Part shown: one piece after another, positions 9,421-19,499 of the stretch
How the letters are laid out: each line of letters starts with the position of its first letter
Numbering within the stretch: the stretch's first letter is position 1
DNA from: Bacteroidota bacterium
GTDB taxonomy: Bacteria; Bacteroidota; Bacteroidia; Flavobacteriales_D; Crocinitomicaceae
Direction of reading: 5' to 3'
DNA: 64,000 bases
Assembly: GCA_016192075.1 (NCBI GenBank)
Contig: JACPUU010000002.1
Coordinates: 310,001-374,000 of the forward strand
The notes under the pieces: generated by a model
The model's database searches: none
Told to the model about the DNA's origin: nothing
Seen by the model: the letters and a program-made list of their open reading frames with translations, nothing else
Made by a program: the position numbers and the translations under genes

Positions 9421-11019
9421 CTACCACCAGTGACCCCGCCGGCGCTCTTTGCATCCTTCACAGATCATGGCATGAGGCTGAGATTTCCAGCTTGTATTGG
9501 CATACGAATCTTCATCGTACCGGGAATAGCCGGAATAATCAAGATCAATACGATCGATGTTGCTGCCCAACAGCACTTTTTTACCATACGGCACTTTGAT
9601 TTCAACTTCTACCTCCTGGGCGCGCAATTTGTCTTGTACCGGGAAAGCGTAGTAGGGATAGAGAATAAGTCTATTACCTGAAACGGTAACCGGATACTCA
9701 ATATTTTCCGCTTTCAAAATGGCATCTTTGTTGGAAAGTCCGTTTGATTTTTTGTGCAGAATAATTTCAAAATTACTTGAATCTGCTTTTTTGGTCAGGT
9801 ATAACTGCGGAAATCCGAGAAAAATCTGATCGTCTTTAAGGCGAATCAGTTCTGTACTGTTCCAGACATCTTCGTATTTGATATGATCAGAGAAAATGTT
9901 GTCTTCGGCTACATCTATAAGCAATACATTGCTTGAATCGGTGAACGGAATTTCGTATTTCATTTCGGTTTCAGCGCGCATGCTCATTCCTAAATTGATA
10001 CCGGTAATGACCAGAACCGCAACCCCCAAAAACCAGATAATGGACGATGTAATGGCAATGGTGCGGAACGATTGTTTGATGCTGAACAGAATTTTTATAC
10101 CGCTTATGATAATCGAAAGAATGGGAATCAATGTTACAATCAGTACGGCAAAGAAAACCAGTCCGCCCTGCGAATCTCCGGGGTAAATAATAGTCAGCAG
10201 GGTAGAAAGGTTTTCAGAATGTTCGGTGCCCGCAACCGGCAGAATGCCTGTACTGCTGAAAAGCACCACAAAGAGTACCACCAGGGCAAATGATCCGCCG
10301 ACAACAAAAGCAAACCCGATCAGTTTTGAAAAAGTCTTTACCAGCGTTGAACCTATCTGAGAACCTTTATTTATACTCTGGTTGAAGGTTCTGCGGATTT
10401 TTCCGTTCCGCGCATTTTCAGTAATGTCGTCTTTGAATTTTTTAAAATGCTCTTTAATGGATTCAATGTTCATCGGCTGACCTTTCATTTGCATGCGGTC
10501 TGATGTTGTTTTTGCTTCAGGAATAACGAACAACAATACGAGGTAAATGAAAATTCCTGATCCACCCATGACGGCAAGTACAACAAAGATGATGCGGATC
10601 ACTGTTACATCGATATTGAGGTAATGTGAAAGACCTGCACAGACGCCGCCGAGTGTTGCATTTTCAGTATCTCTGAAAAGCCTTTTCTGAGAGGTGTTTT
10701 GATTTTGTGCCTGATCTTTGGTGTGCGACTGGTCTTGTCCGCCCTGTGCAAATTCATCTGAAACATAATCTTCAGGCCGGCCCATAATTTCAATGACTTC
10801 TTCCACATCTTTATCCAGAATTACTTCTTTGGCTGAAGAAAGTTTTGACTGAAAAATTTCAGCAATGCGCGCTTCAATGTCATTCATGATTTCTTCACGC
10901 TCTTCTTCTTCGGTAAAATTTTTCCGGATACTGTTCAGGTAATGATACAGTTTCTGGTAGGCATTTTCTTCAATGTTGAAAACAAATCCGCCAATGTTTA
11001 TAGAAATGGTCTTATTCAT
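9421..11019 (-). CDS. PspC-domain membrane protein
   Basis: A protein of 532 residues. The first about 90 residues form a charged helical domain. Residues about 112-175 are a PspC domain (RLFRDTENATLGGVCAGLSH and then a membrane helix). Further membrane helices lie at about 235-265, 285-310 and 325-345, followed by a C-terminal periplasmic beta-rich domain with LGSNIDRIDLDY. PspC proteins take part in envelope-stress responses. It lies 10 bases behind a PadR regulator gene on the same strand, a pairing often seen in Bacteroidota, so the regulator probably controls it. Confidence 0.9.
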   Translation of the reverse strand: MNKTISINIGGFVFNIEENAYQKLYHYLNSIRKNFTEEEEREEIMNDIEARIAEIFQSKLSSAKEVILDKDVEEVIEIMGRPEDYVSDEFAQGGQDQSHTKDQAQNQNTSQKRLFRDTENATLGGVCAGLSHYLNIDVTVIRIIFVVLAVMGGSGIFIYLVLLFVIPEAKTTSDRMQMKGQPMNIESIKEHFKKFKDDITENARNGKIRRTFNQSINKGSQIGSTLVKTFSKLIGFAFVVGGSFALVVLFVVLFSSTGILPVAGTEHSENLSTLLTIIYPGDSQGGLVFFAVLIVTLIPILSIIISGIKILFSIKQSFRTIAITSSIIWFLGVAVLVITGINLGMSMRAETEMKYEIPFTDSSNVLLIDVAEDNIFSDHIKYEDVWNSTELIRLKDDQIFLGFPQLYLTKKADSSNFEIILHKKSNGLSNKDAILKAENIEYPVTVSGNRLILYPYYAFPVQDKLRAQEVEVEIKVPYGKKVLLGSNIDRIDLDYSGYSRYDEDSYANTSWKSQPHAMICEGCKERRRGHWW

Positions 11020-11029
11020 ACTCGTTCAT

Positions 11030-11359
11030 TTATAGTTGGGAGATTTGCTGAACAGCATTCTGCAATTCATCCCAGGTTTTTTTTAATTCGGTTAAAAAAT
11101 TTGTTCCGTCTTCGGTTAAGGCATAGTACTTTCTCGGCGGCCCGCTGCTGGATTCAACCCAGTTATATTTCAGAAGACCGTCATTTTTTAATCGCGTCAG
11201 TAATGGATACAATGTTCCTTCCACCACAATCAGCTTTGCTTTTTTCAGTTCTTCAATAATGTCTGATGGGTATGCTTCTTTTTTAGAAAGTACTGTCAGA
11301 ATACAATATTCCAGAATGCCTTTTCGCATTTGCGCTTTGGTATTTTCAGGATTTAACAT
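11030..11359 (-). CDS. PadR-family transcriptional regulator
   Basis: A protein of 109 residues with a winged-helix fold typical of PadR: KGILEYCILTVLS, YPSDIIEELKKA, the conserved EGTLYPLLTRLKNDGLL wing segment and SSGPPRKYYALTEDG. The C-terminal helix mediates dimerisation. It is the first gene of a two-gene unit with PspC and probably represses its own promoter, which carries inverted AGTAC/GTACT words. Confidence 0.93.
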   Translation of the reverse strand: MLNPENTKAQMRKGILEYCILTVLSKKEAYPSDIIEELKKAKLIVVEGTLYPLLTRLKNDGLLKYNWVESSSGPPRKYYALTEDGTNFLTELKKTWDELQNAVQQISQL

Positions 11360-11381
11360 AACAGTTTCTCAAGTGATGGGA

Positions 11382-11413
11382 CAAAGATATAGAATAATTA
11401 TAGTACTATGCAA
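11382..11413 (-). promoter_or_regulatory. Bacteroidota-type promoter of padR-pspC
   Basis: On the minus strand a TTG (11411-11413) is followed after 21 bases by TATCTTTG (11382-11389), an exact match to the TAnnTTTG -7 box. Inverted words TAGTAC and GTACTA at 11401-11424 straddle the -33 region and could be the PadR operator (inference). Confidence 0.6.
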
Positions 11414-11424
11414 TACAAGGTACT

Positions 11425-12215
11425 ATTAAAGTTCATAAATTAGATTTAACTTATTTAAAATCAGACATTTAATTTTTAATGATTTTTTTAATGGATGAGC
11501 CCAAAGGCTAAAATTGGGTAAAATGAGGTGGGCAAATTGCACTGAATGAGCAGGGGAATTTCAACCAAATCACTTTTTTAAAGGGTAGGATGTGATTTAT
11601 TTTTCCCGCTGATTGGCGCTGATTTATTTCGCTGATGCGCGCTGATTTTTTACTATAACCGTGATCTGCGTAAATCTGTGTTTTTTTCTGCGTCCGCGGA
11701 GCGGAATCAGCGGGGAAACCTTCCGATTTCCCTTGTAAAACCGGTACTTTTTTGTTGCCACGAATACACGAATAGATTCGCGGGTGACCGGGAATTTTGT
11801 TTTTCTCTCCCGCTGATAGGCGCTGATTTTTTACTCTAATCGAGATCTGCGTGAATCCGCGTTTTTTTCTGCGTCCGCAGCTGCGGAATCAGCGGGGAAA
11901 CCTTCCGATTTCCCTTGTAAAACCGGTACTTTTTTGTTGCCACGAATACACGATTAGATTCGAAAAAAATTCCCAGCCTGACTGCTGTCAAACAGACAGG
12001 GTTCATTCGTGGCGTTTTTTTATCTGCGGCAGCGGGAAATATTTTTGAGGATTCTTTAAAAGGAGTCTCTTTGGGGTGAATTTTACCGCAGCGTTTTGGT
12101 TTTTGATGCACCTGATTACGGGACAGTCATGTCTCTCTTCACTGAGGCTGCGTTCGACATGACATTTTCACAATTGAGATTTGTGTTGCCTGTTTCTACT
12201 CTTCTGAATTTAATG
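11425..12215. repeat. Gene-free region with dispersed direct repeats
   Basis: From about 11570 to 12060 the sequence repeats itself with an offset of about 182 bp (TTGTTGCCACGAATACACGA near 11753 and 11935, with matching AATCAGCGGGGAAACC). The same words appear inverted at 23990-24830. An inverted pair GTCATGTC (12127-12134) and GACATGAC (12156-12163) flanks CACTGAGGCTGCG. No gene seen. Confidence 0.75.
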
Positions 12216-12731
12216 TCAGTTGACTTTGTCAATCTGAAAAATAAAATTCCTGTTCTTTTGCTCGCCGTAATAGGCCAGATCCAGTTCGCCCACTTTTTTT
12301 GCGCCCAGTCGCTGAATGGCCATTTGTGAGCGGATATTGTTTGCGCCAATATGAAACTGAACGTGATCAACAAACTGAAACGCATAATCCATCATTAGCT
12401 TTTTCATAGCGGGATTGTAAATTCCTCCCCAATAATTTTTAGCCAGGAAAGAATACCCGATGAGAATTGTTCCGGTGCCTGGATCATAGTCATAAAAACG
12501 CGTGCTTCCAATGACATTTCCTGTTTTAGAATCAATGACTTTGAAAGCACCTTTGGACGCCATTGCTCCTTCAAAAAATTTCTCAAAAACTTCCCGTTTG
12601 TAGCGGTCCTTGTTGGGATGTTGTTCCCACACCAAAGGATCAGCGGCAGCGGCAAAGAGCGTTTCGAAATCAGTTTCCTGCAACGGAACAAGCCGGATAA
12701 TTTCGTTTTCTAAAGTAGGTTGAAGATTCAT
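12216..12731 (-). CDS. GNAT-family acetyltransferase (RimJ/RimL-like)
   Basis: A protein of 171 residues. It opens with EIIRLVPLQETDFETL, the usual N-terminal strand and helix of RimJ/RimL-like acetyltransferases. The central region has GNVIGSTRFYD and IGYSFLAKNYWG, and the C-terminal part has NIRSQMAIQRLGAKKVG, matching the acetyl-CoA-binding region and the N.S..a..klGf pattern. It would acetylate a small molecule or protein N-terminus; substrate unknown. Confidence 0.88.
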   Translation of the reverse strand: MNLQPTLENEIIRLVPLQETDFETLFAAAADPLVWEQHPNKDRYKREVFEKFFEGAMASKGAFKVIDSKTGNVIGSTRFYDYDPGTGTILIGYSFLAKNYWGGIYNPAMKKLMMDYAFQFVDHVQFHIGANNIRSQMAIQRLGAKKVGELDLAYYGEQKNRNFIFQIDKVN

Positions 12732-12755
12732 TCAGGTCGTTTTTAGCCATAAAAA

Positions 12756-12873
12756 ACTGCCTCAGAAAATTGGCTGTCATTTCGAACGAAGTGAGAAATC
12801 TGTTTATCTGGAATCCAAACAGACAGATTTCTCCCGGTGGTCGAAATGACGTAGTCCCTTTTTCTGAGGCAGT
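12756..12873. repeat. Large imperfect inverted repeat (REP-like)
   Basis: ACTGCCTCAGAAAA at the left pairs with TTTTTCTGAGGCAGT at the right. Inside, GTCATTTCGAACGAAGTGAG and AGAAATCTG pair with CAGATTTCT and GTCGAAATGAC. Similar GTCATTTCGA hairpins are common in Bacteroidota genomes. It lies between two leftward genes and could terminate or process transcripts. Confidence 0.8.
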
Positions 12874-12892
12874 CAGGAAATTACCTGCAAAA

Positions 12893-14962
12893 CTAATTGC
12901 AGACAATCTCAAATTCAGTTCTTCTGTTTTCCTGTCTTCCTTCGGCACTTGAATTGCTTGCTACGGGACGGTCAGAACCATATCCTTTTGCAATCATGCG
13001 TGATTTGCTGATTCCTTTACTCACCAGGTAATCTACAACAGCCTGGGCACGGTCTTGTGACAATTGTAAATTGGTGGTAGCTGAACCGGTATTATCGGTA
13101 TGACCAGATAATTCCACTTTCAGGGTTGGAACATCGTTCATCAGTTTCACCAAACGATCCAGTTCAGGATAAGATTCCGGCCGGATAGTTGATTTACCGG
13201 TATCAAAGAAAACGTTGCGCAACGCAATTTTGCTTCCACATTTGATGTTTTTCAATTCGATGGTTTTGTTAACCATGTTGTAATCAGAGTTAGAAGGAAT
13301 ATCAAAGTTTTCAGAGTGGAATAAATACCCGTCAGCTTTAACAGCAATACCATAGTTCCCTCCCGCATTTAACGAGATCAGGAATTTTCCGGTTGCGCTG
13401 TTGGTAACAATTGTTTCAGTGATTTTTCCGGTTGCGTTATCGGTTATTTCAATGCTTGCTTCAACAGGTTTTTTGGTCAGCGCATCAATGGTGAGCCCTT
13501 TGAAAACGGTCAGATTGATGGATGCAGCAACTTTCACTTCACCTGCCAATTCAGGATCCTGAATTGGTTTAGCTACCGATGCCAGCAGGTAATCCTGTGT
13601 AGCCAGTGCGGGTTTTTTCTCTGGTCCCCAGAAAGTCACTTTGTAAATATCAAAACCACCTTTTCCACCGGCGCGGTTTGATGCAATGTAAGCATACTTT
13701 CCATTTGCGGTTGCTGCAAAGAAATAATCATCATACGGTGTATTTACCGGATATCCCATATTGATAGGTGCACTCCAGATTCCTCCTTTTTTCTTAGACA
13801 TAAAAATATCGTAACCGCCCATAGAGTTAAAACCTTCTGAAGCAAAATACATGGTTTTGCCATCAGGGTGCAGGTAAATTGGTCCGTCGTTGAATCCGGA
13901 ACTCACTTCGTTAACACGGGTAGGCATGGAGTATTCACGGTTTCTTTTTACTACCGGACCTGATACGAAGATATCATACCCGCCTGTTCCGCCTTCACTG
14001 TCTTTCGCATAATAAAGCAGCTTGTCATCAAAATCGTACGATGCAAAAATGTCATTTGATTTCAGGTTGATGTTGGTTGAGAAATTGACCGAACCAGTCC
14101 AGTCAGCACCTTTCAGAAATGCTTCGTAGATATCGTAATTTCCGTTTTCATTCTGTACGCTGTACAGCATACGCGTACCGGTGTATGAAAGGTTGTTGGA
14201 AATGTCATCTTTGGTAGTGTTTACTGACCCACGCAGCGCTTTTGGTGTCTGCCAGACTCCGTTTACCATGCTGGAGCTGTAGATGTCAGAATCGTATCCG
14301 CCTACTTCATCCGGGGTATGTCCGTTGGAACGGGTAGAGGTGAAAATGATTTCTTCACCATCGAGTGTTACTGAGGGCGCATAATCATCGCTTTCTGAAG
14401 ACAGTTCCGGCACGTGATCAATCCACGCGCGGATAGGGCTTGCCATTAACGTTTTTGCACTGTTGCACTCGTCTTTACGCTGACCGGTAAATTTGTTAAA
14501 CAAATCGGCTTTGCGGTATTCGGTTTCAAATGCAATGTAATATTTCAGTGCTTCATCAAATTTGCCATCAAGCTGGCAGGCAACACCCATATAATAGTTC
14601 ATAAACGGGTTACATACCGGGTTCAGCTTAAATGCTTCATAGATGTATGAAATGCATTTTTCTTTGTAAGAGGAATGGGCATAACAAATTCCCATTTTGA
14701 GATTCAGCTCAGCACTTTTAGGGTTAAACTTATAGGCCTTGTTGTATTGCTCCAATGCTTTCCAGTAGTTGAGTTTAGGATCTTTCACCAGGAAAACCTG
14801 TTCGTTGCCGAGGGTCCAGTATTCATTTCCTTTTTCAAAAGCCGCCAGGGCTGTTTGAAATGCTTCTTTATTGTCTTTAAAATTGGCTGCTTTGAATTCC
14901 ACATCCTGTGCAACAGAACTGAATGTGATGGCCAATGTCAGAATTGTAAAAAGTGTTTTCAT
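12893..14962 (-). CDS. OmpA-family outer-membrane protein with TPR and PD40-like repeats
   Basis: A protein of 689 residues with a signal peptide (1-18). Residues about 30-170 hold TPR-like helices, about 195-425 hold PD40/WD40-like beta-propeller repeats (GGYDIF and GGYDSDIY words recur), about 490-560 resemble a carboxypeptidase-regulatory-like domain. The C-terminal about 110 residues are an OmpA domain (LRNVFFDTGKSTI, LSGHTDNTGS, NRRTEFEI) that binds peptidoglycan. It probably anchors the outer membrane or a gliding/secretion-related complex to the wall. A TPR gene lies 32 bases upstream on the same strand, so the two form a likely operon. Confidence 0.92.
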   Translation of the reverse strand: MKTLFTILTLAITFSSVAQDVEFKAANFKDNKEAFQTALAAFEKGNEYWTLGNEQVFLVKDPKLNYWKALEQYNKAYKFNPKSAELNLKMGICYAHSSYKEKCISYIYEAFKLNPVCNPFMNYYMGVACQLDGKFDEALKYYIAFETEYRKADLFNKFTGQRKDECNSAKTLMASPIRAWIDHVPELSSESDDYAPSVTLDGEEIIFTSTRSNGHTPDEVGGYDSDIYSSSMVNGVWQTPKALRGSVNTTKDDISNNLSYTGTRMLYSVQNENGNYDIYEAFLKGADWTGSVNFSTNINLKSNDIFASYDFDDKLLYYAKDSEGGTGGYDIFVSGPVVKRNREYSMPTRVNEVSSGFNDGPIYLHPDGKTMYFASEGFNSMGGYDIFMSKKKGGIWSAPINMGYPVNTPYDDYFFAATANGKYAYIASNRAGGKGGFDIYKVTFWGPEKKPALATQDYLLASVAKPIQDPELAGEVKVAASINLTVFKGLTIDALTKKPVEASIEITDNATGKITETIVTNSATGKFLISLNAGGNYGIAVKADGYLFHSENFDIPSNSDYNMVNKTIELKNIKCGSKIALRNVFFDTGKSTIRPESYPELDRLVKLMNDVPTLKVELSGHTDNTGSATTNLQLSQDRAQAVVDYLVSKGISKSRMIAKGYGSDRPVASNSSAEGRQENRRTEFEIVCN

Positions 14963-14994
14963 TTTCTATAATTTTTTACAGTTAGTTCAACCAA

Positions 14995-16086
14995 TTAGTT
15001 TGAGCAGTTTTGTGAATGATAATATTTTCCGATTTCAGAACCAAGTTCACGCGCTTTGTGCCAGTCTTCACAGGCACCGTCCATGTCGCGCAGCATTTCA
15101 CGTGCATTGCCGCGGTTGATGTATGCGTCTGCGTCGTTGGCATCTAACTGAATGGCTTTGTCAGCATCGGCTTTTGCTTTTTCGTATTCTTTTTTCTGAA
15201 AGTAGGCACCGCTGCGGTTACTGTATCCGGGAGCAAAAGTGGGTGCAATTTCAATGCATTTGGTAAAATCACTCACGGCATCATCAACACGCCCGATCGT
15301 CATATTGGTAACACCGCGGTTCAGGTAAGCCAGGTAGAAATTGGCATCTACACTTAATGCGCGGTTAAAAGCGCGAATGGCTTCATCGTACATTTTCATT
15401 TTGAGTTTGGTGGTACCAATGTTATTTAAAACAAAGGCCAGGTTTGGATTTTTCTTTGCAGCTTCTTCGTAGTCACGAACAGCTTCCGGGTATTTTTCCA
15501 TCATCCGGTAACATGATCCGCGGTCATTATAAGCATAGGCATCTGTTGGATCAAGTTCAATGACTTTAGTGAACTGCACAATGGCACCGGCATAATCCTG
15601 CTGCATAAAACGCAAGGTCCCGAAATTGTAATACGCTTTTGGATTCTTCGGGTCCAGCTCAATCGATTTCTGGTAATCTTTTTCAGCCTGCAGGTAATTG
15701 TTTAGTCCCTGGTAAGCTCTTCCACGCTGGAAATAGGCTTTTGAATAGCCGGGTTTCATTCCAAGCAGCGCATCCAGTGTTTTGATGGCGTCATTGTATT
15801 TCTCAGCTTTGTTCTCAGCAATGGCTTTGTTGTAATAGGCCGGTGTAAAGTTTGGGTCGTTGGCAATGGACTCCGAAAATTTGGAGATAGCACCCGCGTA
15901 ATTTCCCTGTTTGAATAATTCAATTCCGGCATTGTAGGCACTTTGAGAGGTCACAATGGCAGCGTTGGATTGGTTTAATGCAGCAATGGAATCACGGTAC
16001 TTAATTTCATCGGGTGTCAGGTCGTCCTGTGCGTAGGAAAATAATCCAAACGCTGTGACAGTTAGGGTTAGTATAAGTTTCTTCAC
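14995..16086 (-). CDS. Exported TPR-repeat protein
   Basis: A protein of 363 residues with a signal peptide (1-19). The body is about eight consecutive 34-residue TPR units with repeated phrases such as AYYNKAIAENKA, AYYNFGTLRF and AYINRGNARE. It ends with an ACEDWHKARELG-type repeat and a short Cys-containing tail. TPRs form protein-binding scaffolds; the partner could be the OmpA-family protein encoded next in the same direction. Confidence 0.88.
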   Translation of the reverse strand: MKKLILTLTVTAFGLFSYAQDDLTPDEIKYRDSIAALNQSNAAIVTSQSAYNAGIELFKQGNYAGAISKFSESIANDPNFTPAYYNKAIAENKAEKYNDAIKTLDALLGMKPGYSKAYFQRGRAYQGLNNYLQAEKDYQKSIELDPKNPKAYYNFGTLRFMQQDYAGAIVQFTKVIELDPTDAYAYNDRGSCYRMMEKYPEAVRDYEEAAKKNPNLAFVLNNIGTTKLKMKMYDEAIRAFNRALSVDANFYLAYLNRGVTNMTIGRVDDAVSDFTKCIEIAPTFAPGYSNRSGAYFQKKEYEKAKADADKAIQLDANDADAYINRGNAREMLRDMDGACEDWHKARELGSEIGKYYHSQNCSN

Positions 16087-16266
16087 AGTCTACTTTTTTT
16101 AATGGAGCATGAAAATAGCGGAAATTCCATTTCGGCCAGGTTTCACACGGGTTTATAATTTTCAACAATTGTTAATAACCGTGCACGGAGGTGGGTTGCA
16201 ACACATCCCTGTAATCGGTGATTGAATGGGCAATGGATAAAAATCGTGCCAGAATCGCAAGCGGAC

Positions 16267-16306
16267 AAAATGCAAGGGGCGGAAAATTTTCCGCCCCTTG
16301 CATTTT
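16267..16306. repeat. Perfect 40-bp palindrome
   Basis: AAAATGCAAGGGGCGGAAAA is followed immediately by its exact reverse complement, ending at 16306. It lies downstream of clpB and could act as a bidirectional terminator. A second perfect 40-bp palindrome lies on the other side of clpB. Confidence 0.95.
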
Positions 16307-16430
16307 ATAACGTTCGATTTTCCGCCCCTTGCATTTTTACATCATTCGAATTTTCCGCCCCTTGCATTTTATAACGTTCGATTTTCCGCCCTTTGCATTT
16401 TTACATCATTCGAATTTTCCGTCCCCTTGT
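16287..16430. repeat. Short tandem repeat, units of 31 and 33 bp
   Basis: TTTTCCGCCCCTTGCATTTT recurs with CCG positions 16291, 16322, 16355, 16386 and 16419, alternating spacers ATAACGTTCGA and TACATCATTCGAA. The array extends the right arm of the palindrome at 16267. Confidence 0.9.
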
Positions 16431-16449
16431 TTTTATCGATTTGTTATTT

Positions 16450-19059
16450 TTAAGGAACCATTGGAGCTTTCACATTCTCAAAATCCAGCTTACCATCTTT
16501 CAGGTCAAGCAGAATTTTGCTGCCTGCATGAACGGTGCCGGCCAGTATTGACTTTGAAAGCTGATTCAGCAAATCACGCTGCATAACCCGTTTTACGGGG
16601 CGTGCACCAAATTGCGGATCATAGCCCTCAAGTGCCAGCCATTCCAATGCTTCATCGGTTGCCTCAATTTCAATGTCTGATTCTTTCAAACGTTTGACCA
16701 GCATTCCAAATTGAATTTTTACAATCTGCAGCACATCTTTGCGGCTCAGTGGCTGGAACATGATGGTTTCATCAATCCGGTTTAAAAATTCAGGACGAAT
16801 AGACTTTTTAAGCAGGTCAAAAACTTCACGTTTTGTTTCCTCCACAATCCGGTCTTTATTTTTGTCTGTCAGTTTTTCAAAATTCTCCTGTATGATATGA
16901 GCACCCATGTTTGAGGTCATAATAATGATGGTGTTTTTGAAATTCACGGTCCGCCCTTTATTATCGGTTAAACGGCCATCATCCAGTACCTGTAACAGAA
17001 TGTTGAATACATCCGGATTTGCTTTTTCAATTTCATCCAGCAATACAATGGAATAAGGTCTGCGTCTCACGGCTTCGGTCAATTGCCCGCCTTCATCGTA
17101 TCCGATGTACCCCGGAGGCGCACCGACGAGTCTGCTTACCGAATGTTTTTCCTGGTATTCACTCATGTCAATGCGGGTCATCGCATTTTCATCATTGAAC
17201 AGGTATTCTGCCAGTGCTTTGGCAAGTTCGGTTTTTCCTACCCCGGTTGTTCCCAAAAAGATGAATGATCCAATGGGTTTTTTCATATCCTGCAAACCGG
17301 CACGGCTTCTGCGCACAGCGTCTGATATTGCAGCAATAGCATCTTCCTGCCCTACAACCCGCTGTCCAAGTTCCTGCTCTAGTTTAAGCAGTTTGGAGCG
17401 TTCACTTTCAATCATTTTGGAAACCGGAATTCCGGTCCATTTAGAAACCACTTCGGCAATTTCTTCGGCATCCACTTCTTCCTTGATCATTTTGGAATCA
17501 GTCTGCATTTCTGCCAGTTCTTTTTTGAATTTAGCCAGTTCTTCTTCTTTATTTTTGATCAATCCATAACGTATTTCAGCTACTTTTCCATAATCACCTT
17601 CACGTTCAGCCTGATCTGCTTTCAATTTTAAATTTTCAATTTCTTCACTGGCGTTCTGTACATTTTCCACAATGTTTTTTTCGGCCTGCCATTTGGCCAT
17701 TAAACCGGTTCTGCGTTCGTTCAGTTCTGAAAGTTCCTGCTGCAGGTGTTCAAGTTTTTTCTGATCTTTTTCACGCTTGATTGCTTCGCGCTCAATTTCC
17801 AGTTGCATAATCCGGCGGTCAATTTCATCCAGCGCTTCGGGTTTGGAGTTCATTTCCATGCGCAGTTTGGAGGCTGCCTCGTCAATTAAGTCAATGGCTT
17901 TATCCGGCAAAAAACGGTCGGTAATGTAGCGTTGTGATAATTCAACGGCAGCAATAATGGCCGCATCTTTAATCAGCACTTTGTGGTGTGCTTCATACTT
18001 GTCTTTAATACCTCTCAGAATGGAGATAGCATCATCGGATGTAGGTTCATCAATCAGTACGGTTTGAAAACGTCTCACCAATGCTTTGTCTTTCTCAAAA
18101 TATTTCTGGTATTCATTTAAGGTGGTAGCACCAACTGCTCTTAATTCACCGCGCGCCAGGGCCGGTTTCAGAATGTTGGCGGCATCCATGGCACCTTCAC
18201 CGCCACCGGCACCAATCAGTGTGTGAATTTCATCAATGAAAAGAATAATTTCTCCGTCTGATGCAATAACTTCTTTTACGACAGATTTTAAGCGCTCTTC
18301 AAATTCACCTTTGTATTTGGCACCTGCTACCAGGGCACCCATATCCAGTGAAAATACACGCCGGGTTTTCAAATTTTCAGGTACGTCACCATTGACAATA
18401 CGATGCGCAATACCTTCAGCAATGGCTGTTTTACCAACACCGGGCTCACCAATCAGTATGGGGTTGTTTTTGGTTCTTCGTGTCAGAATCTGAAGTACGC
18501 GCCTGATTTCTTCATCACGACCAATAACCGGATCCAGTTTTCCTGCTTTGGCAAGGCCATTCAGGTCTTTGGCGTATTTACCAAGTGCCTGATAGGTGTC
18601 TTCTGAACTTTTGGAGTTCACACTGTTTCCGTTTCGCAATGTCATAATAGCTTTTTTTAATTTGTCTTTGGTTATACCTGAGTCTTTCAAAAATTTTCCA
18701 ATGGAGTCGTTGATGTCCACCATGGCCAGGAACAGAATTTCGATGGATAAGTACTCATCTTTAAATCCTTCCATTAATTTGAAAGCATCACCAATTACCT
18801 TGTTGGCGTTGTTTGACAGGTGCATTTGCCCGCCGCTAACTTTGGGGTATGAGGCCACAATGCTGTCAACTGTTTTGGCTACAACCTTGTCATTAATGTT
18901 TAATTCTTTCAAAAGAAACGGAATCACATTGTCATCTACTTCCAGAATTCCTTTTAAGAGGTGTCCTGGTTCAATGGTTTGTTGTCTGTGCCCTTCAGCA
19001 ATCACCTGGGCCTGTTGCAAGACTTCTTGTGATTTGGAGGTTAATTTTTCGATATTCAT
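16450..19059 (-). CDS. clpB: ATP-dependent disaggregase ClpB
   Basis: A protein of 869 residues, the usual ClpB length. Order: Clp N-domain (about 1-150), first AAA+ module with Walker A GEPGVGKT near 204, coiled-coil middle domain (about 410-530), second AAA+ module with Walker A GTTGVGKT near 602 and DDGRLTD, and a C-terminal D2-small domain. ClpB works with the DnaK system to pull apart protein aggregates after heat stress. No CIRCE element or other heat-shock operator was recognised upstream. The flanks carry unusual repeats and palindromes. Confidence 0.98.
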   Translation of the reverse strand: MNIEKLTSKSQEVLQQAQVIAEGHRQQTIEPGHLLKGILEVDDNVIPFLLKELNINDKVVAKTVDSIVASYPKVSGGQMHLSNNANKVIGDAFKLMEGFKDEYLSIEILFLAMVDINDSIGKFLKDSGITKDKLKKAIMTLRNGNSVNSKSSEDTYQALGKYAKDLNGLAKAGKLDPVIGRDEEIRRVLQILTRRTKNNPILIGEPGVGKTAIAEGIAHRIVNGDVPENLKTRRVFSLDMGALVAGAKYKGEFEERLKSVVKEVIASDGEIILFIDEIHTLIGAGGGEGAMDAANILKPALARGELRAVGATTLNEYQKYFEKDKALVRRFQTVLIDEPTSDDAISILRGIKDKYEAHHKVLIKDAAIIAAVELSQRYITDRFLPDKAIDLIDEAASKLRMEMNSKPEALDEIDRRIMQLEIEREAIKREKDQKKLEHLQQELSELNERRTGLMAKWQAEKNIVENVQNASEEIENLKLKADQAEREGDYGKVAEIRYGLIKNKEEELAKFKKELAEMQTDSKMIKEEVDAEEIAEVVSKWTGIPVSKMIESERSKLLKLEQELGQRVVGQEDAIAAISDAVRRSRAGLQDMKKPIGSFIFLGTTGVGKTELAKALAEYLFNDENAMTRIDMSEYQEKHSVSRLVGAPPGYIGYDEGGQLTEAVRRRPYSIVLLDEIEKANPDVFNILLQVLDDGRLTDNKGRTVNFKNTIIIMTSNMGAHIIQENFEKLTDKNKDRIVEETKREVFDLLKKSIRPEFLNRIDETIMFQPLSRKDVLQIVKIQFGMLVKRLKESDIEIEATDEALEWLALEGYDPQFGARPVKRVMQRDLLNQLSKSILAGTVHAGSKILLDLKDGKLDFENVKAPMVP

Positions 19060-19199
19060 AAATTCGTTTTATTCGCCAATCTTAGCCGTCAAATAAGATT
19101 CCATTTCCAAATTAACGGCGGGTTCCTGAAAAGATGGCTGATTTTGATCAGGAGCTGTGTCAAATTAGCAGGTTTTACAAATGATTCGCGTCATATTTG

Positions 19200-19424
19200 C
19201 AGATTGCCCGGGTTCTCATTTTGGGATATAGTGTGTTTTACGGGCATAGTATGCCTTGTGCGGCACAGTATTTTTGTGGAGCATTGTATTACTTGCAGGG
19301 ATATACTATTTCTTTTGGGGCATAGCATTTCTTAAGGGAACACAGTGTTTCTTGTGGAGTATTGTATTATTTGCGGGCATAGTATGTCTTGTATGGACAT
19401 AGAGTTTCTTGCGGGGACATAGTC
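19200..19424. repeat. Degenerate minisatellite
   Basis: Units of about 20-24 bp vary around GGGCATAGTATTTCTTGCG (GGCACAGTATTTTTGTGGAG, GGGCATAGCATTTCTT, GGACATAGAGTTTCTTGCGG and others). About ten copies occur between clpB and hpt. No coding sequence seen. Confidence 0.8.
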
Positions 19425-19464
19425 TTTCTTGTGGGGGCGCGATTAATCGCGCCCCCACAAGAAA
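19425..19464. repeat. Perfect 40-bp GC-rich palindrome
   Basis: TTTCTTGTGGGGGCGCGATT is followed by its exact reverse complement, ending at 19464. It arises at the end of the minisatellite (the arm contains its TTTCTTGTGGGG word) and sits just upstream of the hpt promoter region. Confidence 0.95.
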
Positions 19465-19481
19465 CCCAGAAATAAAAACCG

Positions 19482-19489
19482 TACTTTTG
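19482..19489 (+). promoter_or_regulatory. -7 box of the hpt operon
   Basis: TACTTTTG matches TAnnTTTG exactly and lies 10 bases before the hpt ATG. No TTG is seen at the expected -33 distance. If used, the mRNA leader would be only a few bases long. Confidence 0.4.
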
Positions 19490-19499
19490 CAATTACAGT

